Below are positions 59,316 to 64,000 of a DNA stretch of 64,000 bases, in pieces. Both the position numbers and the translations under genes were made by a program. Source of the stretch: an uncultured Bacteroidia bacterium (GTDB lineage Bacteria; Bacteroidota; Bacteroidia; Bacteroidales; UBA932); the NCBI GenBank assembly GCA_902780935.1, contig CACZHP010000004.1:1-64000 (forward strand), in the 5' to 3' direction. Position 1 is the stretch's first letter, and every line of letters begins with the position of its first letter. The notes beneath the pieces were generated by a model that was not told where the DNA came from, searched no databases, and saw nothing but the letters and a program-made list of their open reading frames with translations.

Positions 59316-60326
59316 CTACTCGTTGTTCCAGCCCTGGGCCTTGACAGGGAGTTCCACGCCGTCGGGAGTGACAAGCACCGCCCCGACCTCCGGCTGGGCC
59401 AGATGGCCGATGATTTCGAAGGTCTGGAAATCCCTGCGGAACTTCTCCGCAGAGAGAATCGGGATCGTGAAAAGCAACCTGAAATCATCGCCCCCATTCA
59501 TAGCGGCTGAGATCGGGTCGATGTCCATTTCTTTGCCGAAGGCGAAACTGTTGCCTTCGAACGGGATCTTGTCCGCATAGACTTTCACCCCTAGCCCGGA
59601 GTCTCGGACAAGCCTCTTAAGCGTGTCTGAAAGTCCATGGGACACGAGGTAGCCATGGGAAGGATAGATGCCGGAGTCCTCAAGGCGGGACACGGCTGCT
59701 GCCGGAATCTCCGGCTTCAAATAGCTACCTATCAACATCTTATATTTCTCGAGATCAGGCTGGACTTTGTCGTCTTCCATTTTGTCAAAGTTCCTTTTCT
59801 CTCTCTCGAGGACCTGCTGGCCGAGATAAGCCGCCCCAAGGCTGCCGGACACGCAGACCAGATCCTTGCTTCTCGCTTTGACAGTACGCCCCTTGGTCAA
59901 CTTGAGCCTCTCGCCACCGGCAGAGACGCTAATCGTCAGCCCATTTGGAGACGGAACAAGATCGAGGTCAACAGTTTTGAAACCATGCTCCCGGGCCGCG
60001 GCGACCGCTCCTGACCATAGCTCGCGAATATGGCTGAAATCCAGCTTGGACGACACTCCGAGCCTCAACATCAGCGTCCGAGGATGGGCCATCGAAGCGT
60101 ATATCTCCCCAGCAGCGGCGCAGACGCATTTATAGCCCAGATGCTTCAGCGGAAAATAAATGAGGTCAAAATCAATGCCTTCCACAAACAAACGGCAGGA
60201 AGAGATGACCTCGCTACCGGGCGACGGTTCAAACGACGGATTCTCGGCCCTGACGAAGCCAGAACCCTCATAAAGCAGCGATATCGCCTCCTCTTTACCA
60301 TATTCCTTGAAAGATTCCTCAGCCAT
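59316..60326 (-). CDS. ThiL-like protein with degenerate active site
   Basis: The 336-residue protein has the overall layout of thiamine-monophosphate kinase (AIR synthase fold): VEGIDFDLIYFPLKHLGYK, LGAAYLGQQVLEREK, MNGGDDFRLLF. At least four usual acidic sites are changed: GDDAA absent (SPGSEVIS), SD.AA... is GEIYASMA, GDLGAAY is GSLGAAY, and SDGL is SHGL. Kinase activity is therefore doubtful. No other thiamine gene is nearby. It is the first gene of the operon with the TPR regulator. Confidence 0.75.
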   Translation of the reverse strand: MAEESFKEYGKEEAISLLYEGSGFVRAENPSFEPSPGSEVISSCRLFVEGIDFDLIYFPLKHLGYKCVCAAAGEIYASMAHPRTLMLRLGVSSKLDFSHIRELWSGAVAAAREHGFKTVDLDLVPSPNGLTISVSAGGERLKLTKGRTVKARSKDLVCVSGSLGAAYLGQQVLEREKRNFDKMEDDKVQPDLEKYKMLIGSYLKPEIPAAAVSRLEDSGIYPSHGYLVSHGLSDTLKRLVRDSGLGVKVYADKIPFEGNSFAFGKEMDIDPISAAMNGGDDFRLLFTIPILSAEKFRRDFQTFEIIGHLAQPEVGAVLVTPDGVELPVKAQGWNNE

Positions 60327-60354
60327 AGGTATTCATTTTTATAAGCGGATATCA

Positions 60355-60381
60355 CAAAATTAGCACATTTTGTTAAATTTG
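60355..60381. promoter_or_regulatory. Divergent -7 elements
   Basis: The minus strand TAATTTTG (60362-60355) serves the ThiL-like operon. The plus strand TAAATTTG (60374-60381) serves the EEP gene. Both match TAnnTTTG, and the 11-nt gap between them means the two promoters overlap. Confidence 0.55.
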
Positions 60382-60403
60382 TGGTATTGATAATCTATCT
60401 GTG

Positions 60404-61246
60404 ATGAAAAGAACTCTCCTTCTTTTGATGGCGGTGCTCATGATCCTGCCCGCCGGCATGTCCGCGAGGAAAAAAAGCTCGGACATAAAAGTAATATCCT
60501 ACAATATCCGTCTCGGAGTGGCGAAGGACGGTACAAACTCCTGGGAATATCGCTACCCTGCCTCTGCCATGATGATCAATGACCAGAAACCCGACATCTT
60601 CGGACTTCAGGAGGCCTATGACTTCCAGGTCAAGTACCTTGAGGAATATTGCGAGGACTACAAGAGTGTCGGAGTGGGCCGCGAGGACGGCAAGCACGAG
60701 GGAGAGCACATGTCGATCTTCTACAACAAGAAGACCACGAAGCTTCTGAAATGGGGAACCTTCTGGCTTTCAGAGACTCCCGATAAGCCTTCCATGGGAT
60801 GGGACGCCGCCTGCTTCCGCACGGCGACCTGGGCTCTTCTGAAAGACAAGGCCAGCGGCAAGAAGTATTATTACGTCAACACCCATCTCGACCATGTGGG
60901 ATGGGAGGCTCGCAAGAACGGCATGAAACTCATCGTCGACAGGATCGACAACATCAACCCGAAGGGTCTTCCGATGGTTGTCACCGGCGATTTCAACATG
61001 ACTTATGACCGTCCCGAGTTCGACGACATGAAGAAAATGATGAAGAATGCCCGCGAGGAGGCCGCGAAGACTGACCACCACCAGACTTTCAATGGTTGGG
61101 GAAAGGCCAATCCGAACAGTATCATCGATTTCATCTGGTACAAGGGCTTCAGCTCTTGCCCGGTCTATGAGACCATCACCAAGCCCTACATGGAGCGGAA
61201 ATTCATCTCAGATCATTATCCTATCTCCGCCACATTAGTTTTCTAA
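60404..61246 (+). CDS. Endonuclease/exonuclease/phosphatase family protein
   Basis: The product is 280 residues from the ATG at 60404, with a signal peptide (LLLMAVLMILPAGMSA). EEP-fold motifs are VISYNIRLG, FGLQEAYDFQV, YYVNTHLDHVGW, VVTGDFNMTYD and FISDHYPI, all in place with the catalytic Glu, Asp and His. It is a secreted metal-dependent phosphodiesterase or phosphatase. It overlaps the serine hydrolase gene by 1 nt (TAATG). Confidence 0.9.
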   Translation: MKRTLLLLMAVLMILPAGMSARKKSSDIKVISYNIRLGVAKDGTNSWEYRYPASAMMINDQKPDIFGLQEAYDFQVKYLEEYCEDYKSVGVGREDGKHEGEHMSIFYNKKTTKLLKWGTFWLSETPDKPSMGWDAACFRTATWALLKDKASGKKYYYVNTHLDHVGWEARKNGMKLIVDRIDNINPKGLPMVVTGDFNMTYDRPEFDDMKKMMKNAREEAAKTDHHQTFNGWGKANPNSIIDFIWYKGFSSCPVYETITKPYMERKFISDHYPISATLVF

Positions 61247-62430
61247 TGAGAAGATTATCATTAATATGGGCCGCTCTACTGGCTGCCTTTGTCGCCTACG
61301 GGCAGACTCCTTTAATAGACGAAGCCAAGCTTTCGCAGGTGGACAGGGTGATTGAGGAGGCGATCGCCGAGAAGACTATACCGGGGGCGGTTGTGTCGGT
61401 GGTGCGTGGAGACAAGATCGCTTACCTTAAGGCCTATGGCAACAAGTCCCTTGTTCCGGAAGTTGAGCCGATGACGGTCGAGACCATGTTCGACCTGGCA
61501 TCCCTGAGCAAATGCGTCGGGACAACTCTGTCTATTATGCAGTTGATAGAGAACGGGTTCGTCCGGCTGACGGATAGGGTGGACATGTATATTCCCGGAT
61601 TCAAACCCTGGACAGATCCAAAGACAGGGGAGACTGTGGACATCATCATCCGGGACCTTCTGACCCACTCTTCCGGCCTGGATGCGTACGCTGATGTCGA
61701 AGCTTATGTCTCCGAATTCGGGGAGAACACTCCGGACGAGTTCGAAAACTATCTGGCCACCCGCTCTGGACGGAATTTCCGCCCCGGAACCCAGTGCCTC
61801 TACAGCTGCCTTAACTTCATAACGCTCCAGAGGATTCTTGAGAGGGTGACCGGCGAGAGGCTTTGCGACTACGCCCGGGAGCATATATTCACTCCCTTGG
61901 GACTGAAGCACACCTATTACCTGCCTTCCGTCAAGGATAATATAGCCCCGACGGAGGTGCAAAAAGATGGAAAACCTCTTTTGGGAGAGGTGCATGACCC
62001 CATCGCACGCAGGATAATGGGCGGCAACTCCGGAAATGCAGGAGTGTTCTCGAACGCTGAGGACTTGTCGGTAATATGCGCGGCGATAATGAACGGCGGA
62101 GCCCTGCCGGGAGCCGCACAAGAAGCCCGTATTCTCGGCCCGCTTACCATTGACCTGATGTGCAAGGCCCCGATCCAGAACGACCCAGCCGTCGGCCGCG
62201 CCCTCGGATGGGACAAGGACGGCTGGAATCCAGGAACCCGGGGTGACATCTTCGACCCTGAGACCAGCATCTGGCACACCGGTTATACCGGCACCTCGAT
62301 TGTGATCGACATGAAGACCAAGACCGCCCTGATAATTCTCACCAACAGGGTCCACCCCGAAGACAAAGGCAGCCTGGCACGTATGAGGGCCCAGGTCGCC
62401 AATATCGTCGCTGGAGCGATAGTCAAATGA
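61246..62430 (+). CDS. Class C beta-lactamase-fold serine hydrolase
   Basis: The 394-residue protein has a signal peptide (LIWAALLAAFVAYGQ). The catalytic SxxK motif is in LASLSKCVGTT, the Tyr-x-Asn motif is CLYSCLNF and the third box is WHTGYTGTS. This is a serine hydrolase or transpeptidase-like esterase family rather than a proven beta-lactamase. The stop overlaps the convergent hemW gene by 8 nt. Confidence 0.85.
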   Translation: MRRLSLIWAALLAAFVAYGQTPLIDEAKLSQVDRVIEEAIAEKTIPGAVVSVVRGDKIAYLKAYGNKSLVPEVEPMTVETMFDLASLSKCVGTTLSIMQLIENGFVRLTDRVDMYIPGFKPWTDPKTGETVDIIIRDLLTHSSGLDAYADVEAYVSEFGENTPDEFENYLATRSGRNFRPGTQCLYSCLNFITLQRILERVTGERLCDYAREHIFTPLGLKHTYYLPSVKDNIAPTEVQKDGKPLLGEVHDPIARRIMGGNSGNAGVFSNAEDLSVICAAIMNGGALPGAAQEARILGPLTIDLMCKAPIQNDPAVGRALGWDKDGWNPGTRGDIFDPETSIWHTGYTGTSIVIDMKTKTALIILTNRVHPEDKGSLARMRAQVANIVAGAIVK

Positions 62431-63688
62431 GGTCGCGGATGATGTCGTCGGAGACGAAGAAGTGATCCTCCGGGATGCGGACAGATCCTTCGCTTCGCTC
62501 AGGATAAAATATTTCCAAGGCCCCTTCTGAAAGAAGCCGGTCAACGGGAGCGTCTCCCGCGAGGGAGCGCAGCTCAGACTCCGGAAGACCGGCGTCGGTC
62601 CTTAATGGGAGCATGATCCGCTCGACCTGGATGTCTTCCGGGGAGAGGATTTCCTCTTCCCTGGAATACGCATGAATGTCCTTACTATTCCAAGACCTCA
62701 CGGAACCAGCTGATAATGAATGAGCTCCAGGGCCAAGACCCACATAGGGGACCCGCCTCCAGTAGGCGCTGTTATGGACAGCCTCATAACCGGGAAGAGA
62801 AAAATTGGAGACTTCATAGTGATGGTAGCCAGCCTCACCAAGTCTTGCGCAAAGCAGGTCATACTGCTCCCGGCATTGGTCTTCAGTAGCCTCGGTGAAG
62901 TTGCTTTTGGCGATCAGCTTCTCCAGGGCGCTGCCCTCTTCAATAGACAATTGGTATGCGGAAATATGCTCTGGTCCCAACGCCAAGGCCTTATCAATCG
63001 TCTCTGCCCAAAGCGTCTTGGAAAGCTGCGGGAGGCCGAATATCAAGTCTATGCTGATATTCCCCACACCGCAACGACGCAGAATCCGGAAAGCTTCTTG
63101 GGCTGAGGTCGAATCGTGCCGGCGGTTCATCCACCTCAGGATCCCGTCATCAAAAGACTGCACCCCCATGCTGATCCGGTTCACCCCCAAAGCCAAGAGC
63201 CCCTTGACATATTCCTCCCCTTTCCGGACTATGTCCTCGGGATTCACCTCGACCGTGAACTCCGACCACTGTGGCATATCCTTACCGGAAGGGGCTATGC
63301 CGCCGAACCCTCCGCGCTTCGCGCTCCGTCCCGTCTCGCCTTCGGCGAGCCACCCGTTCATGAGGCCACGGGCGGCCACAGGTTCGGCTGGCATACCCCT
63401 TCCGGACGGATGGACAATTGCTTCTGACGGAGGAAGAAGGCTTTCAATGGTGCGAACTATTCGGGACAAAACATCAAGCGGAAGCACCGATGGGGTGCCT
63501 CCGCCAATGTATAAGGTATTGACTCCCTGCGTCTGGGCCATCTCGTCACGACGTGCGGCCACTTCAGCGCAAACCGCATCGGCATAAGCCTCGTGACAAA
63601 GATTCTTCGCATTGCCCGGAATGACATTCGAGTAGAAGCCGCAGTAGGTACAGCGGCTCTCACAGAAAGGAACGTGGAGATAAATCAC
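62423..63688 (-). CDS. hemW: HemW-like radical SAM protein with in-frame repeat inserts
   Basis: The product is 421 residues from a GTG at 63688 (next to LHVPFCESRCTYCGFYS, the CxxxCxxC cluster site). The HemW pattern is intact: LYIGGGTPSVL, FTVEVNPEDI, NRISMGVQSF and IPEDHFFVSD at the C-terminus. HemW homologues handle heme or related tetrapyrroles. The usual length is about 375-380; the excess comes from three palindromic-repeat-derived segments: NVIPGNAKNLCH, about 45 residues around PSGRGMPAEP...PSGKDMPQW, and YPERSEGS. Confidence 0.9.
   Translation of the reverse strand: MIYLHVPFCESRCTYCGFYSNVIPGNAKNLCHEAYADAVCAEVAARRDEMAQTQGVNTLYIGGGTPSVLPLDVLSRIVRTIESLLPPSEAIVHPSGRGMPAEPVAARGLMNGWLAEGETGRSAKRGGFGGIAPSGKDMPQWSEFTVEVNPEDIVRKGEEYVKGLLALGVNRISMGVQSFDDGILRWMNRRHDSTSAQEAFRILRRCGVGNISIDLIFGLPQLSKTLWAETIDKALALGPEHISAYQLSIEEGSALEKLIAKSNFTEATEDQCREQYDLLCARLGEAGYHHYEVSNFSLPGYEAVHNSAYWRRVPYVGLGPGAHSLSAGSVRSWNSKDIHAYSREEEILSPEDIQVERIMLPLRTDAGLPESELRSLAGDAPVDRLLSEGALEIFYPERSEGSVRIPEDHFFVSDDIIRDLI
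62485..62505. repeat. REP-like palindrome in hemW, C-terminal copy
   Basis: ATCCT and AGGAT flank CTTCGCTTCGCTC. It encodes YPERSEGS (minus strand) just before the conserved RIPEDHFF end. The same peptide type (PERSEGS, ILSEAKDL in the other frames) is a known signature of short interspersed repeats in Bacteroidetes. Confidence 0.65.
63272..63406. repeat. 135-bp insert in hemW flanked by 18-bp direct repeats
   Basis: TGGCATATCCTTACCGGA (63272-63289) and TGGCATACCCCTTCCGGA (63389-63406) match at 15 of 18 positions. Between them are palindromes such as CTCGCC/GGCGAG (63335-63349) and a GCGC-rich hairpin near 63313-63326. The reading frame stays open. Confidence 0.7.
63593..63626. repeat. REP-like palindrome in hemW, N-terminal copy
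   Basis: The plus strand reads GTGACAAAGATTCTTCGCAT then TGCCCGGAATGACA. On the minus strand it encodes NVIPGNAKNLCH within the region after the iron-sulfur site. GTCATTCCGGGCAATGCGAA is a typical interspersed repeat. Confidence 0.6.
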
Positions 63689-63691
63689 GCT

Positions 63692-64000
63692 TTAACGGAG
63701 CAGGAGCTCGGTCTTGCCGAGGAAAGCCTGCGTCGTGTAAGCCTCAATCGTGTAGATGCCGGCCTGATAGGACGGGATGTCGTTGAGATAGATGCTCAGG
63801 TCAACCTCCTTGCCCTGATAGTCAACCTCACGGGAAGCGGAGGCGACCAAGGTCTGGCCATTATAATTGAAGGAAGTCTGGACACTGTTCGTGAGAAGGA
63901 TGCCCTCCGGATCCTTGACGCGGAGATAAACCCTCACCGGACCCTTCGGAGCAAGGTCATTCTCAACCAGGCTCAATGAAGCAAGCAACCTGACAACCCT
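63692..64000 (-). CDS. C-terminal part of an unknown protein (start beyond window)
   Basis: The frame is open to the right window edge. The visible ~102 residues are beta-rich: LVENDLAPKGPVRVYLRVKD, PEGILLTNSVQTSFNYNGQT, YQGKEVDLSIYLNDIPSYQA, GIYTIEAYTTQAFLGKTELLLR. The pattern resembles the C-terminal beta domain of coiled-coil Bacteroidales proteins of unknown function, but I cannot name it. The stop is 3 nt before the hemW GTG, so the two are probably co-transcribed. Confidence 0.6.
   Translation of the reverse strand, partial: RVVRLLASLSLVENDLAPKGPVRVYLRVKDPEGILLTNSVQTSFNYNGQTLVASASREVDYQGKEVDLSIYLNDIPSYQAGIYTIEAYTTQAFLGKTELLLR

Noticed and set aside
61312-62544. 410-residue minus-strand frame opposite the serine hydrolase
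   Set aside because: The plus-strand gene has all catalytic motifs; the long antisense frame is due to GC-rich codon use.
1-64000. tRNA or rRNA genes
   Set aside because: No cloverleaf or rRNA-like sequence was noticed, including at the ICE junction.

Overview
The window looks like a Bacteroidales chromosome carrying most of a CTnDOT-type integrative and conjugative element (ICE). Three things point there: Bacteroidetes-only families (TraE-TraQ transfer proteins, GLPGLI, SusC-like and carboxypeptidase-regulatory barrels), promoters of the Bacteroidetes -7 type TAnnTTTG, and almost no Shine-Dalgarno sites. By eye, the part right of about 43.1 kb is clearly GC-richer than the ICE. Several cargo genes (the thioredoxin pair, the DUF4143 ATPase, rloAB) are clearly AT-richer. 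The host genus cannot be fixed from this sequence.

Layout. 1-2.0 kb: an AT-rich thioredoxin-like pair of unknown affiliation. 2.0-12.4 kb (minus strand): conjugation operon traE-traQ plus a lysozyme; traP (primase) is absent. 12.6-14.1 kb: a plus-strand DUF4143 ATPase that splits the tra operon and sits behind an array of 14-bp repeats spaced exactly 32 bp. 14.2-16.3 kb (minus): traD, traB, traA. 16.3-20.7 kb: a candidate oriT, then mobA, mobB (relaxase) and mobC (coupling protein). 20.9-24.5 kb: three small genes and an AbiL-like RloA/RloB defence pair. 25.4-29.6 kb: an excision-type operon ending in topoisomerase III (Exc-like). 29.8-34.5 kb: small genes and a partial PRTRC cassette (E, C, F, B, ThiF). 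34.7-38.3 kb: the two-component pair RteA/RteB. 38.6-40.2 kb: a RibD/DHFR-like gene and three small excisionase-type DNA-binding proteins. 40.2-42.8 kb (minus): two tandem tyrosine recombinases; the right ICE end lies just beyond. 43.2-64 kb: chromosomal genes: beta-galactosidase, DPP IV-like peptidase, two paralogous sigma/anti-sigma/secreted-protein modules around a GLPGLI protein and an outer-membrane barrel, an alkyltransferase, an esterase, a TPR regulator, a ThiL-like protein, an EEP phosphatase, a serine hydrolase and HemW.

The ICE genes should work as follows. RteA/RteB and the small Xis-type proteins control excision. The two integrases and topoisomerase III excise and integrate the element. 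MobA/B/C nick and deliver DNA to the Tra type IV secretion channel. PRTRC and RloAB are maintenance and defence cargo.

Main signals not explained by gene annotation: (1) a roughly 75-nt pseudoknot motif, with a compensatory base change, in three copies each 60-90 nt upstream of a small gene; (2) a triple hexamer operator with 10-bp period shared by the tra, tra/mob and exc promoter regions; (3) the 32-bp-period array overlapping the ATPase promoter; (4) a 119-nt four-stem hairpin in the leader of the RibD-like gene; (5) palindromic repeats inserted in frame into host genes, three of them in hemW; (6) a ThiL homologue that has lost at least four acidic active-site positions.
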